Shown: piece by piece, positions 29,924 through 39,453 of the stretch | How the letters are laid out: each line of letters begins with the position of its first letter | Position numbering within the stretch: the stretch's first letter is position 1 | From: Microthrix sp041394405 | GTDB taxonomy: Bacteria; Actinomycetota; Acidimicrobiia; Acidimicrobiales; Microtrichaceae | Length of the DNA: 64,000 nucleotides | NCBI GenBank assembly: GCA_041394405.1 | Contig: JAWKIF010000006.1 | Location: 1,054,001-1,118,000 of the forward strand | Direction of reading: 5' to 3' | The notes under the pieces: generated by a model | What the model saw: only the letters and a program-made list of their open reading frames with translations | The model's database searches: none | What the model was told of the DNA's origin: nothing | Position numbers and translations under genes: made by a program

Positions 29924-31053
29924 TCAAGCTACGCACCCACATCATCAGCCTGACGGCGGTGTTCCTGGCCCTCGGCATTGGCCTGGTGCTGGGTTCCACC
30001 TTCCTCGACCGGACCTTTGTCACGGCGTTGGATGCCCAGGTGAAGGGCCTGAACGCGCGGCTCGACGAGCGCAACGCCGAGGCGGAAGCCATGGGGTCGG
30101 CCCTCGATCGAGCCACCGTGGTGAATGCGGCCCTTGCTGACGCCGCCCTGCCGGCCGCGGTGGCTGAGCGGCTGGACGGCGAAGAGGTGGTGGTGCTGGC
30201 CGACGACGGAGTGGACCCCGACCAGGTGGACGCCATGCTCGACACCCTTGACGATGCCGGCGCCACCGTTCCGGCGCTGCTGCGCCTGACCGAGCGCTGG
30301 AACGTCAGCGACAAGGGCGACACGGCGGACGTGGCCGAGGGCCTGAACCTGCCTCCGAACTCGCAGCCGGCGCAGGTGCGTCGAAGCGCCGCAAGGACGC
30401 TGTCCGAGGCGCTCGCCGCCGAGCAGCCCGCGGCCGCCCCGACACCGTCATCGGGTTCCTCGACGACGGCCGCCGCGCCGGGCGCTTCCCCAGGGCCGTC
30501 GACCACCGGCGCAGCTCCGTCGACCACCACCGGTCCTGCGGACCCCGGCGCCGGAGCCCCATCATCCACGACGGTGCCGCCTCGGCCGGAGACCCCGTTG
30601 CTCGCCCCCGTCGACGCCCTGCAGGCGATGGTGGAGGTTGGCCTGGTTGAGGCCGAGCCGGTGGCGTCCAGCGAGCTGTCGGCTCCGTCGGCCGACGCGC
30701 TCGTCATGATCATCACCGGCGAGGGCGCGGTGGTCGAAACCGACTCGCTGATGGTGCTGGTCGGCGAGCTGGCACGCGCCACCCCGGGCCGGGTGCTGGC
30801 GGCCGAGGTCAACAACGCCCGCACGCTGCGGGACGAGGCGCTGGACGATTCGGTGCCCACCGGTGGTGCGTCGTTGGCAGATATCCGGGACGACGACGCA
30901 CTGGCGGGACAGGTGTCCACGCTGGACGGAGCCGGTTCGGTGGAAGGACGGTTCGCTGCCGTGCTGGCGTTGTCCGAGCTGTCTTCTGGCGGCACGGGGG
31001 ACTACGGCCTGGCCGACGGTGACGACTCGGTCTACCCGGAGGCCGAGCAGTGA
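29920..31053 (+). CDS. steB: SteB/MctB-like envelope protein
   Basis: Counterpart of Rv1698 (MctB, described as a copper-linked channel) and of corynebacterial SteB. 377 aa: one N-terminal membrane span or uncleaved signal (about 8-27, ISLTAVFLALGIGLVLGS), a coiled-coil segment (about 35-65) and a globular domain. At about 165-228 it has a Pro/Ser/Thr/Ala-rich linker absent from compact relatives. The fold and place next to SteA support the call; metal transport is not shown by the sequence. GTG start inside the steA stop. Confidence 0.78.
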   Translation: MIKLRTHIISLTAVFLALGIGLVLGSTFLDRTFVTALDAQVKGLNARLDERNAEAEAMGSALDRATVVNAALADAALPAAVAERLDGEEVVVLADDGVDPDQVDAMLDTLDDAGATVPALLRLTERWNVSDKGDTADVAEGLNLPPNSQPAQVRRSAARTLSEALAAEQPAAAPTPSSGSSTTAAAPGASPGPSTTGAAPSTTTGPADPGAGAPSSTTVPPRPETPLLAPVDALQAMVEVGLVEAEPVASSELSAPSADALVMIITGEGAVVETDSLMVLVGELARATPGRVLAAEVNNARTLRDEALDDSVPTGGASLADIRDDDALAGQVSTLDGAGSVEGRFAAVLALSELSSGGTGDYGLADGDDSVYPEAEQ

Positions 31054-31081
31054 CGGTCGTCCCCGCCGGCGGGACCATCAC

Positions 31082-32707
31082 TTGACCACCCCGCTCTCCT
31101 CACCCCGCACGGACCTCATCAGGGCCTCCATGGGCATGTCCGGGGTGACCCTGGTCAGCCGCATCACCGGGTTCGTGCGCGTCTGGGTGGTGCTGAACGT
31201 GCTGGGCAGCACGCTGCTGAACGACGTGTACCAGTCGGCCAACTACGTGCCCAACATCCTCTATGAGCTGCTTGCCGCAGGGGCCCTCCAGGCGGTGCTG
31301 GTGCCCCAGATCGTCGGCCTGCTGCGAAGCGGCGACCGACGCGACGCCGACCAGGTGGCCAGCTCGGTGCTGGTGCACGGATCGCTCATTCTCGGCGCCG
31401 TGGCCGCGCTCGGCATCGTCCTGGCCCCGCAGATCATCGAGGTGTCGCTGGGGGGCATCCCCGACCCGGTGCAGAAGCAACGGGCCGTTGCGCTTGGCTC
31501 CCAGTTCCTCTGGCTCTTCCTCCCGCAGGTCGTGCTGTACCTGGTGAACGCAGTGGCCACGGCGCTGCTGAACGCCAGAGACAGGTTTCTGTTGCCCGCC
31601 GCAGCGCCGCTGCTGAACAACCTGGTGGTCATCGCCACCTACCTCGTGTTCGACGCCATGCGCAACGGGCAGGAGCCCAGCCTGGTGCTGTCCGGCCCCG
31701 AGAAGTGGGTGCTCGCCGGAGGCACCAGCCTGGGTGTGGTGGTGTTCTGTCTTGCGGTCGGCGTGGGGGCGTGGCGGGACGGCTTTCGGCCCCGCAAGCC
31801 GCTGTCGCCGCGCAACCCGCACCTGGTGCACTTCGGCCGCCAGTCGGTGTGGGCCATCGTCTACATCGCCCTCAACCCGCTGCTGGTCCTGGTCGTCATT
31901 CGGCTGTCGTCGGCCGTGGCGGGGAACTTCGTCGTCTGGCAGACGGCCTGGCAGGTGTTCCTCCTGCCTCATACCGTGCTGTCGGTGCCCATCCTCACGA
32001 CCCGGTTTCCCACCATGTCCCGACAGGCCCAGGAGGGTGACGAACGTGCCTTCTCCGCATCGGTGGGGGCCGGGGTGCGCTCGATCACCACGTTCACCCT
32101 TCCGGCGGGAGCGTTCCTGGTGGCGGCCGCACCGCTGGTTGCCCGGGTGATCACCATCTCGGACCGGGCGGGCGACCCGAGCGTGCTGGCCGGGGGCCTG
32201 GTGGGCTTTGCGCCGGGGCTGTTGGGCTTCGGGGTGTTCCTGCTGCTCACGCGTGCCTTCTACGCACGCGACGACACCCGGACCCCTGCGCTGGTCAACA
32301 TCGGGGCCACCGCCCTGGCTGCGGTTGCCATGGTGGTGGGAACCCAGGTGGTTGACCCCGCCCTGCGCGTTCAGGCCATGGCACTCGGCTTCTCCGCCGG
32401 TCAGCTGGCGGGTGCGGCGGCCCTGGCCGTGTTGCTGTACCGGTTGGGTGTGGGGAGCCGGTCGCCTCGCGGCCGCTTGGGTATCGAGCTGGGGCGCCGG
32501 CTGGCGGCCGCCGCCGGTGCGGCCTTGGTGGGCTGGGCGGTTGCCGAACAGTTCGACGCGCAGGCGTGGGTTCCTGCCGTCGTCGGCTCGGCCTCGGTTG
32601 CCGCCGTGGTCCTGGTGGGCTTTCTCTGCCTGTGGTGGGCCGCCGGCGGGCCCACGCCGGCGCTGGCGTTGCGCACCCTGGGGGCCACCGAGCGAGGACG
32701 GCCATGA
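31082..32707 (+). CDS. murJ: Lipid II flippase MurJ
   Basis: MOP-superfamily flippase that moves lipid II across the membrane for peptidoglycan synthesis. 541 aa with about 14 spans. MSGVTLVSRITGFVRVWV is the MurJ/MviN N-terminal signature; YELLAAGALQAVLVPQ and VLSVPILTTRFPTMSRQA are also typical. Without the large C-terminal pseudokinase of mycobacterial MviN. Start TTG 31082 gives the usual short N-terminus; ATG 31130 would start inside the first conserved helix. The stop overlaps the next gene by ATGA. Confidence 0.9.
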   Translation: MTTPLSSPRTDLIRASMGMSGVTLVSRITGFVRVWVVLNVLGSTLLNDVYQSANYVPNILYELLAAGALQAVLVPQIVGLLRSGDRRDADQVASSVLVHGSLILGAVAALGIVLAPQIIEVSLGGIPDPVQKQRAVALGSQFLWLFLPQVVLYLVNAVATALLNARDRFLLPAAAPLLNNLVVIATYLVFDAMRNGQEPSLVLSGPEKWVLAGGTSLGVVVFCLAVGVGAWRDGFRPRKPLSPRNPHLVHFGRQSVWAIVYIALNPLLVLVVIRLSSAVAGNFVVWQTAWQVFLLPHTVLSVPILTTRFPTMSRQAQEGDERAFSASVGAGVRSITTFTLPAGAFLVAAAPLVARVITISDRAGDPSVLAGGLVGFAPGLLGFGVFLLLTRAFYARDDTRTPALVNIGATALAAVAMVVGTQVVDPALRVQAMALGFSAGQLAGAAALAVLLYRLGVGSRSPRGRLGIELGRRLAAAAGAALVGWAVAEQFDAQAWVPAVVGSASVAAVVLVGFLCLWWAAGGPTPALALRTLGATERGRP

Positions 32708-33822
32708 GCGGCTGCCGCGTGCTGAACGTGCTTGGCCCATCCGCCGGCGGCATCCGCCAGCACGTCGCAGTGCTGAGCGCCGGGCTGGGCAAGCTGGGCT
32801 GGGGGGTGACGGTGCTGGGCCCCGACGGCGTCATGGCCGGCCTGCGGCCCGACGCCGAGGTGATCGGCGCGCCGGTGGACTCCCGTCCGGACCGGGCCGC
32901 CCGGTCGGTTCGGGCCATCCGCCGGGCTGCTCGCGACGCATCGATCATCCACGCCCACGGGTTGACGGCCGCCACCGCGGTCCGCCTGGCTCGCACCGGC
33001 CTGCCAACCGTGGTCACCGTGCACAACCTCGTGCTCGACGAGGTTCATGGGCCGCTGGCGCCGCTGCAGCGCCGGGTTGGCGGTTGGGCCCTCAAGGGCG
33101 CCGCTCGGGTCATCGTCATCTCGGCGGAGATCGACGCCGAGGTGGCGCCCTGGGTGCCTCAGGATCGCCGTCGGGCGGTCGCCCCGGCATCGGCCGAGAA
33201 ACATCCCGAACGCGAACGTGGCGCCACCAGGGAGGCGCTGAGAGTGGACCCCTCGACCCCGCTGGTGGCGGTGGTGGCCCGGCTGAGCCCCCAGAAGGAC
33301 CTGCCCACGTTTCTGCGGGCCATGGTGGCGGTGCGTCACCGGGTGCCGGCCGCGCAGGCGGTGGTGGTGGGCGACGGCGATGAGCGCCACGCGCTGGAGG
33401 GCCTTCGGGATCGCCTTGGGCTGGCAGGGGCGGTGCGGTTCGTCGGCGCCCGGGAGAACCCGGCCGATGAGATGGCTGCGGCCGACGTGGTGGCGTTGTC
33501 CTCGATCTGGGAGGGTTCGCCCATTGCGGTGGTGGAGGCGCTGCGTCTCGGGCGACCGTTGGTGACGACCGCAGTGGGCACCGTTCCGCACGACCTCACC
33601 GATGGCGTGCACGCCCGGGTCGTGCCCCCCAGAGAGCCAGAGGCCCTGGGCGCGGCCATCGCCGACCTGTTGGAGCACCCCGACGACGCGGCCGCCATGG
33701 GTGAGCGGGGACGGGGAGTGGCGCAAGCCAGCTACGACACCGGGTTGCTGGTTGGCCGGGTGGCCGACGTGTATGAGGAACTGGTACCGGGCCCACCAGA
33801 GAGGAGCGCCGTCAGTGGGTGA
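32704..33822 (+). CDS. GT4-family glycosyltransferase
   Basis: GT-B fold retaining glycosyltransferase, 372 aa. The N-terminal domain has GPSAGGIRQHVAVLSAGL (acceptor-side glycine loop) and IIHAHGLTAATA. The C-terminal domain has ARLSPQKDLPTFLRA, VVVGDGDERHALE and the nucleotide-sugar motif SSIWEGSPIAVVEALRLGRP with the EX7E pattern. Being between murJ and an envelope protein, it probably glycosylates a cell-envelope precursor; the sugar is unknown. Confidence 0.85.
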   Translation: MSGCRVLNVLGPSAGGIRQHVAVLSAGLGKLGWGVTVLGPDGVMAGLRPDAEVIGAPVDSRPDRAARSVRAIRRAARDASIIHAHGLTAATAVRLARTGLPTVVTVHNLVLDEVHGPLAPLQRRVGGWALKGAARVIVISAEIDAEVAPWVPQDRRRAVAPASAEKHPERERGATREALRVDPSTPLVAVVARLSPQKDLPTFLRAMVAVRHRVPAAQAVVVGDGDERHALEGLRDRLGLAGAVRFVGARENPADEMAAADVVALSSIWEGSPIAVVEALRLGRPLVTTAVGTVPHDLTDGVHARVVPPREPEALGAAIADLLEHPDDAAAMGERGRGVAQASYDTGLLVGRVADVYEELVPGPPERSAVSG

Positions 33823-36199
33823 GGCGTCGGTCGATGGGGGCAACCCCCGGCTGCAGCGGGCCACGTTGCTGGCGATGGTGCTGTTGCTGGCGGGCACCCT
33901 GGGCGCCGGCATCGCTCGATCGGGTGGCGATCAGGTGGAGCTGGCGGCCGCGGGGGAGACGCCCCGCCGCATCGTGGTGATCACGGCGCCTCGGCTGGTG
34001 TGGGACGATCTGAACGAGGACCTGCCCAACCTGCGAGGGTTCGCCTCGGAGGCAGTGATCGCCTCCACCAGCGTGCGCACCCTGGGCCCCATCACCGATC
34101 CGGCCGAGGCCTACCTCACCCTGGGTGCCGGCAACCGGGCCGGGGCTCCGCCCGCCTCGGCGCTCCTGGCCGACGGGCCGGGGCTGGTCTACGGGCCCGA
34201 GGAGCAGGTGGCCGGACAGAGCGCTGCGGACCTCTTTGAGGCCCGCACCGGAAACTCGCCGTCGGGGGCCGCCGGCGTGGTCACCGACATCGGGGCGCTG
34301 CGGCAGTACAACGACGACTTCCTCTACAACTCCGAGGTGGGCAACCTCGGCGACGCCCTGGCTGGAAAGGGCAGGGTGATGGGTGCGCTTGGCAATGCCG
34401 ACGTTGCGCTGGAGGCCAACGGCGAAGGTGCGACCAACGGGCCGTTCGAGGTTCGCCGCTCCCGCGAGGTGGGCCTGATGGCCATGACCTCCGACGGGCT
34501 CGTCGCCCAAGGGGCCTTCGGCCCCACGCTGTTGGAGCCGGACACCGAATCTCCGGGCGGGGTGCGGTTGAGCCCCGAGGTCGTGCGGGTGGTGATCGCA
34601 GCGGCGCTGGAGGAGACCGACGTGATGGTCGTGGAGCTGTCCGACCTGGAACGGGCCCAGGCCGTCGCCGCTTCGATGAGCGAGGAGGAGGCCGAAGCGG
34701 TTCGCAACCGGGCCCTGCAAACCTCCGACGAGGTGCTCGGCGAGGTGCTGGCCGAGGTGGATGCCACGCGCGATCTGGTGCTGCTGCTCACCCCGGACTC
34801 GCCCACCACGCCACCCCAACTGGGGGTGTTCGCCGCGCAGGGCCCGGGGCTGCAGCCCGGCTGGGCCAAGTCGGCGACCACCCGTCGACCCGGCTACGTC
34901 ACGCTCACCGACATCGCCCCCTCCATCCTGGCGGCGTTCGACATCGAGGCCCCCGACGGCATGCCCGACACCCGGCTCATCCGGGCCGAGAGCCGGGCGG
35001 GGGGTGGCCTGCCGTTGGACCGGTTGGATGCCACCAACAACCGCTCGGTCTGCGTGCTGGAAACCCACGATCCAGCCGCCGGGCTGTTCGTCGTGCTCTC
35101 GGTGCTGCTGGTCATCGCAGCGGCCGCCCTCCGCCAATACCGACCCCGGCTGGCCCGCCACCTGTCCTGGCCGGCACTGACCCTGATGACCGTTCCTGCC
35201 ATGTCGTTCTTCTTGGGCGCCGTGGGCCCGCTCGCCTGCGTCTCCACCCCGGCCTACATGGCGGCCATGATGGGCGCGTCCGGCCTGCTTGCGGCCGTGG
35301 TCATGGCGCTCACCCGAGCTCGGCCGGTTGCCGCGCCGGTGGCCATCGCCGCGTTCGGGTTCCTGGTGTTGGTGGTGGACCTGTGGTTCGGCGGCTGGTT
35401 GCAGATGGACACGGTGTTCGGCTACTCGCCCCAGGTTGCCGGGCGCTTCGCCGGGCTGGGCAACCTGGCCTTTGCCCTGTTGACCTACTCGGCGCTCGTG
35501 CTCGCCACGGTCGGTCGGGGCCTGGTGTGGCCCCGACGCGAGGGCGCCCCCTGGGATGCGTTGGCGGCGGTGTTCCTGCTGGGCATCGTGACGGTCATCG
35601 TTGATGGTCACCCGGTGCTGGGCAGCGACGTTGGTGGGGTGCTGGCCCTGGTTCCCGCGTTCTCCGTCGTGCTGCTGAGCCAGTCCGGGCACCGATTGCG
35701 CCTGCGGAACCTGGCGATCATCGGCGTGGGAACCGTGGCGGTGCTGCTGGCCTTTGGGGCCATCGACCTGTCGCGGCCGCCCGAGCAGCGCACGCACCTC
35801 GGGCGCTTCCTGGAGTCGGTGGCCAACGGCGACGCCGGGGTGATCCTGGCCCGCAAGATCAACGCCAACCTGTCCATTCTCACCTCGTCGGTGTGGGCGC
35901 TGCTGCTGCCCGCCGCGGCGGTGCTGGCGCTGTATTTGGCCACCCGACCCAACAGCCCGCTGGCTCAGCTGCGACGCCACGTGAACGGGTTGAGCCTGCT
36001 GTGGCAGTCGGCACTGGTGGCAGCGGTGCTGGGGGCGGGGCTCAACGATTCGGGGGTGGCCATCGTGGGGCTCGTGCTCGCCGTGGCGGTTCCGATGACG
36101 TTGTACCTCGTGTTCCATCTCGACCAGATCGAGGCGGGCTATCCTGAACCAAATCGCTCTCAACGTGCGGAGGACGAGTGGCCAAGCACATCTTCGTGA
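33815..36199 (+). CDS. Envelope protein: alkaline-phosphatase-like domain plus 11 membrane spans
   Basis: 794-aa protein without an assigned family. One N-terminal span (about 16-34) is followed by an extracytoplasmic domain (about 50-420) that begins like an alkaline-phosphatase-superfamily fold (RIVVITAPRLVWDDLNEDLP, LRGFASEAVIASTSVRT, later VLLLTPDSP). I do not see a complete set of metal ligands. About 11 spans fill residues 425-775. The GTG start has GAGGAG eight bases before it and lies inside the glycosyltransferase end; the 3' end overlaps pyrG by 22 bases. The context (steA, steB, murJ, glycosyltransferase) implies transfer or release of an envelope phospho-group, which is inference. 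Confidence 0.7.
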   Translation: MGEASVDGGNPRLQRATLLAMVLLLAGTLGAGIARSGGDQVELAAAGETPRRIVVITAPRLVWDDLNEDLPNLRGFASEAVIASTSVRTLGPITDPAEAYLTLGAGNRAGAPPASALLADGPGLVYGPEEQVAGQSAADLFEARTGNSPSGAAGVVTDIGALRQYNDDFLYNSEVGNLGDALAGKGRVMGALGNADVALEANGEGATNGPFEVRRSREVGLMAMTSDGLVAQGAFGPTLLEPDTESPGGVRLSPEVVRVVIAAALEETDVMVVELSDLERAQAVAASMSEEEAEAVRNRALQTSDEVLGEVLAEVDATRDLVLLLTPDSPTTPPQLGVFAAQGPGLQPGWAKSATTRRPGYVTLTDIAPSILAAFDIEAPDGMPDTRLIRAESRAGGGLPLDRLDATNNRSVCVLETHDPAAGLFVVLSVLLVIAAAALRQYRPRLARHLSWPALTLMTVPAMSFFLGAVGPLACVSTPAYMAAMMGASGLLAAVVMALTRARPVAAPVAIAAFGFLVLVVDLWFGGWLQMDTVFGYSPQVAGRFAGLGNLAFALLTYSALVLATVGRGLVWPRREGAPWDALAAVFLLGIVTVIVDGHPVLGSDVGGVLALVPAFSVVLLSQSGHRLRLRNLAIIGVGTVAVLLAFGAIDLSRPPEQRTHLGRFLESVANGDAGVILARKINANLSILTSSVWALLLPAAAVLALYLATRPNSPLAQLRRHVNGLSLLWQSALVAAVLGAGLNDSGVAIVGLVLAVAVPMTLYLVFHLDQIEAGYPEPNRSQRAEDEWPSTSS

Positions 36200-37908
36200 C
36201 CGGTGGGGTGGTCAGCGGCCTCGGTAAGGGGCTGACCGCCTCCTCCCTGGGAACCCTGCTGAAGGCCCGGGGCCTTCGGGTGACCCTGCAGAAGCTCGAC
36301 CCCTACATCAACGTCGACCCCGGAACCATGAACCCCTTTGAGCATGGCGAGGTGTTCGTCACCGAAGACGGCGGCGAGACCGACCTGGACCTCGGCCACT
36401 ACGAACGCTTCATCGACGAGTTCCTCACCCGCGAGTCAAACGCCACGACCGGCTCGATCTACCAGACCGTGCTGGCCAAGGAACGGCGCGGCGACTACCT
36501 GGGCAAGACGGTGCAGGTGATCCCGCACATCACCGACGAAATCAAGAGCAGGATCACCGCCCTGGCCACCGACGACGTCGACGTGGTCATCACCGAGGTG
36601 GGCGGCACGGCCGGGGACATCGAGATCCTGCCGTTCCTGGAGGCCATCCGCCAGGTGCGCCTGGACGTCGGACGGGCCAACGTCTGCTACGTGCACGTCA
36701 CCCTCGTGCCCTACATCAGTCCCTCAGGCGAGCTGAAAACCAAGCCCACGCAGCACTCGGTGACCGAGCTGCGCAGCCGGGGCATCGCCCCCGACGTCAT
36801 CGTGTGCCGCTCCGAGGGTGAACTGGGTGGCGACCTGCGCCGCAAGATCTCCAACATGTGCGACGTGGACCTGGCGGCGGTCATCTCGGCGGCCGACGCC
36901 GCCAGCCTCTACGAACTGCCGCTGATCATGCACGACGAAGGCCTGGACGCCGTGGTGGGCGGAGTGCTCGGGCTGCCCGAGGTGGAGGTGGATCTCACCG
37001 AGTGGGAGGCGGTCGTCTCCCGCGGCGCTGCGGCCACCACGCCACTTCGCATCGGCATTGTCGGCAAGTACGTCAGCCTGCCCGACGCCTACCTGTCGGT
37101 CGTGGAGGCGCTGAACCACGCATCGGCCGCCTCCGGCGTTAGGCCCACGATCGACTGGATTCAGGCTGAGGATGCCGAGGGGCTGTTGGCCGAGGGGCGC
37201 CTGGCCAATCTGGACGGCATCATCATCCCCGGAGGATTCGGCTCGCGCGGCGTGGAGGGCAAGATCGCCGCTGCGGCCTGGGCCCGGGAGCACGGGGTGC
37301 CCTGCCTGGGGCTGTGCCTCGGCATGCAGGTGATGACGATCGAGTTCGCCCGCAACGGCCTCGGGTTGGAGCGAGCCAACTCGTCGGAGTTCGACCACAC
37401 CTCCCCCCACCCGGTGATCGACATCATGGAAACGCAGCGGGGCGTGACCGACAAGGGCGGCACCATGCGCCTGGGAGCGTATGTGGCCCGCCTTCAGCCG
37501 GGCTCGCAGGTGGCTGCGGCCTACGGCGCCGAGGTGGTCTCCGAGCGGCATCGCCACCGTTACGAGTTCAACCCGCGCTACCGGGCACGTTTTGATGCGT
37601 CGCCGCTGAAGTGCTCGGGAACCTCGCCCGATGGCCGGCTGGTGGAGTTCATCGAGTTGGAAGGGCACCCGTTCTGGGTGGCCACCCAGGGCCATCCGGA
37701 GTTCAAGAGCCGCCCAACCCGTCCCGCCCCGCTCTTTGCCGCATTCGTTGAGGCGGCCGCCGAGCGGGTGCGCACGGCGCAGTCCGACCCTGCGGCGCGG
37801 GGTGACCAGCCTGAGGAGGTGGTGCCCGGCGAACCCGTGGGGCTCCCGGCGGTGAGCAACGGTGCCCCGCTTGGCGAGGATGCGCTCGAAGCCGCTCGGC
37901 GTGGTTGA
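36178..37908 (+). CDS. pyrG: CTP synthase
   Basis: Amidates UTP to CTP with glutamine and ATP. 576 aa. The synthetase domain starts KHIFVTGGVVSGLGKGLTAS and has KLDPYINVDPGTMNPFEHGE and EVGGTAGDIEILPFLEA. The class I glutamine amidotransferase domain (from about 290) has the oxyanion GGFGSRG, the nucleophile Cys in CLGLCLGMQ and the His/Glu pair in GHPEFKSRP. The GTG start follows GGAGG. The C-terminal 35 residues are an acidic extension. Same position relative to Rv1698 as in mycobacteria. Confidence 0.96.
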   Translation: MAKHIFVTGGVVSGLGKGLTASSLGTLLKARGLRVTLQKLDPYINVDPGTMNPFEHGEVFVTEDGGETDLDLGHYERFIDEFLTRESNATTGSIYQTVLAKERRGDYLGKTVQVIPHITDEIKSRITALATDDVDVVITEVGGTAGDIEILPFLEAIRQVRLDVGRANVCYVHVTLVPYISPSGELKTKPTQHSVTELRSRGIAPDVIVCRSEGELGGDLRRKISNMCDVDLAAVISAADAASLYELPLIMHDEGLDAVVGGVLGLPEVEVDLTEWEAVVSRGAAATTPLRIGIVGKYVSLPDAYLSVVEALNHASAASGVRPTIDWIQAEDAEGLLAEGRLANLDGIIIPGGFGSRGVEGKIAAAAWAREHGVPCLGLCLGMQVMTIEFARNGLGLERANSSEFDHTSPHPVIDIMETQRGVTDKGGTMRLGAYVARLQPGSQVAAAYGAEVVSERHRHRYEFNPRYRARFDASPLKCSGTSPDGRLVEFIELEGHPFWVATQGHPEFKSRPTRPAPLFAAFVEAAAERVRTAQSDPAARGDQPEEVVPGEPVGLPAVSNGAPLGEDALEAARRG

Positions 37909-38488
37909 TTCGACCAGCCCTGGTTGGTCACGGCCCGCGCTCAGCTCGGCCGCCGGATTCAGCGTCGCCGGCTCCCGGCGGCTCCACGAGGGGTTCATCA
38001 TCGACTTGGAGCAGGCCGACCTTCGTGACCCCAGCGGCGAGCTGCACCGACGCGACGTGGTTCGCCATCCCGGGGCGGTCTCGGTGCTGCCACTCCACGA
38101 CGACGGCACCGTCACCCTGGTTCGCCAGTTTCGGGTGGCGATCGACGGCGACCTGTTGGAGGTGCCCGCCGGAAAGGCCGATCGACCCGACGAGGCGCCC
38201 GCTTCGCTGGTCCGCCGAGAGTTGGCCGAGGAGGTGGGCCTGGCCGCCGAGCGAGTGGAGCTGCTGGCGGGTTGCTTTCTGTCGCCCGGCTACAGCGACG
38301 AGTGGCACGAGGTCTTCCTGGCCACCGGCCTGAGCGCTGTGCCGTCGGCCGCCGACGGCGCGGAGGAGCATCACCTGGAGGTGGTGCGCCTCAGCCTCAG
38401 CGATGCGGTAGCCGGGATTTCCGACGGCACCATCACCGACGCCAAGACCATCATCGCGTTGCTGGCGGCGGCACCACGCGACCGGTGA
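37862..38488 (+). CDS. Nudix hydrolase, ADP-ribose pyrophosphatase type
   Basis: Hydrolyses nucleoside diphosphate derivatives, probably ADP-ribose, like Rv1700 in the same genomic place. The Nudix box is visible as AGKADRPDEAPASLVRRELAEEVGL; it has six rather than five residues between the first Gly and Glu. RRDVVRHPGAVSVLPLH and LRQFRVAIDGDLLEVPAG-type segments precede it. Start is uncertain: GTG 37862, ATG 37880 and GTG 37901 are in frame, all overlapping or touching the pyrG end. 208 aa from the first. Confidence 0.82.
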   Translation: MPRLARMRSKPLGVVDSTSPGWSRPALSSAAGFSVAGSRRLHEGFIIDLEQADLRDPSGELHRRDVVRHPGAVSVLPLHDDGTVTLVRQFRVAIDGDLLEVPAGKADRPDEAPASLVRRELAEEVGLAAERVELLAGCFLSPGYSDEWHEVFLATGLSAVPSAADGAEEHHLEVVRLSLSDAVAGISDGTITDAKTIIALLAAAPRDR

Positions 38489-39453
38489 GCGCCATCGCTC
38501 CGACGGCCCCCGCCGACCCCGAGGTGCGACTCGATCCCAGCGTGGACGCCTATCTGGGGTGGCTCCGGGTGGAGCGGGGCCGCGCAACGGCAACCGTTGC
38601 CGCCTATCGCCGTGACCTCACGGCCCACTCCGTGTGGCTGGCGGCGAGGGGGCTGGAGCCCGACCGAGTTCGGCGGTCGGACCTGGAGGCGTGGGTGGCG
38701 TCGTTGCTGGCCGAGGGCCGAGCCCGCTCCTCGGTGTCCCGGGCGCGGTCGTCGGTGAGGGGCTGGTATCGCTACCGGGCCGAGGAGCTTGGCTGCGCCG
38801 ACCCATCGGTCGACCTGGAGGGCGTCGGAGTGGCCGACCTGGTGCCCAAGGCGCTGTCGGTCGATGCGGTGGCCACCCTGCTGGACGGCATCGAGGGGAC
38901 CGATCCCGCAGCGCTGCGGGATCGTGCGCTGCTGGAGCTGCTCTACGGCGCCGGGGTGCGGGCGTCGGAGGCCACCGGGCTGTCGCTGGGCGACGTCGAT
39001 CTGGACGGCGCCCTGGTGCGGGTGATGGGCAAGGGGCGCAAGGAGCGCATCCTGCCGGTGGGCAGGGGAGTGCTGGGAACCATGGCCGCCTACTTCGACG
39101 CCGGTCGCCCGACGTTGGCCGGGAAGGCCCGCCGGCCCAGCCGCGACGACGCCGATGCGGTGTTCCTCAACCAGCGCGGCGGGCGGCTGAGCCGCCAGGG
39201 CCTGTGGCTGATCATTCAGCGCCGGGGCGCCGAGGCCGGTCTGGACGTGCGGACCCTGTCGCCGCACGTCCTGCGGCACAGCTATGCCACCCACCTGGTG
39301 GACGGCGGTGCCGACCTGCGCACCGTGCAGGAACTTCTGGGCCACGCCCGGTTGACCACCACCCAGCGCTATACGCGGGTGGCCATGGACCGGCTGGTGG
39401 CCACCTACCGGGCCGCCCACCCCCGGGCGCAACGGGCGGGGGCGCGCCCATGA
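38485..39453 (+). CDS. xerD: Tyrosine recombinase XerD
   Basis: Site-specific recombinase resolving chromosome dimers at dif. 322 aa. The N-terminal core-binding domain (about 15-100) is followed by the catalytic domain with Arg in YGAGVRASEATGL, Lys in MGKGRKERILP, HVLRHSYATHL, LLGHARLTTTQ and the nucleophile Tyr in RYTRV. GTGA coupling to the Nudix gene matches the Rv1700-Rv1701 order. A perfect 24-bp palindrome lies inside the gene (38901-38924). Confidence 0.93.
   Translation: MSAIAPTAPADPEVRLDPSVDAYLGWLRVERGRATATVAAYRRDLTAHSVWLAARGLEPDRVRRSDLEAWVASLLAEGRARSSVSRARSSVRGWYRYRAEELGCADPSVDLEGVGVADLVPKALSVDAVATLLDGIEGTDPAALRDRALLELLYGAGVRASEATGLSLGDVDLDGALVRVMGKGRKERILPVGRGVLGTMAAYFDAGRPTLAGKARRPSRDDADAVFLNQRGGRLSRQGLWLIIQRRGAEAGLDVRTLSPHVLRHSYATHLVDGGADLRTVQELLGHARLTTTQRYTRVAMDRLVATYRAAHPRAQRAGARP
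38901..38924. repeat. Perfect 24-bp palindrome inside xerD
   Basis: CGATCCCGCAGC followed directly by its reverse complement GCTGCGGGATCG. It encodes DPAALRD within the catalytic domain of xerD. It may be chance from GC-rich codon use or a site for a dimeric protein. Confidence 0.5.

Noticed and set aside
33812..36163. A 783-codon open frame antisense to the envelope protein gene
   Set aside because: Composition is His/Gln/Arg-rich with no motif; it mirrors the third-position GC of the real gene on the plus strand.
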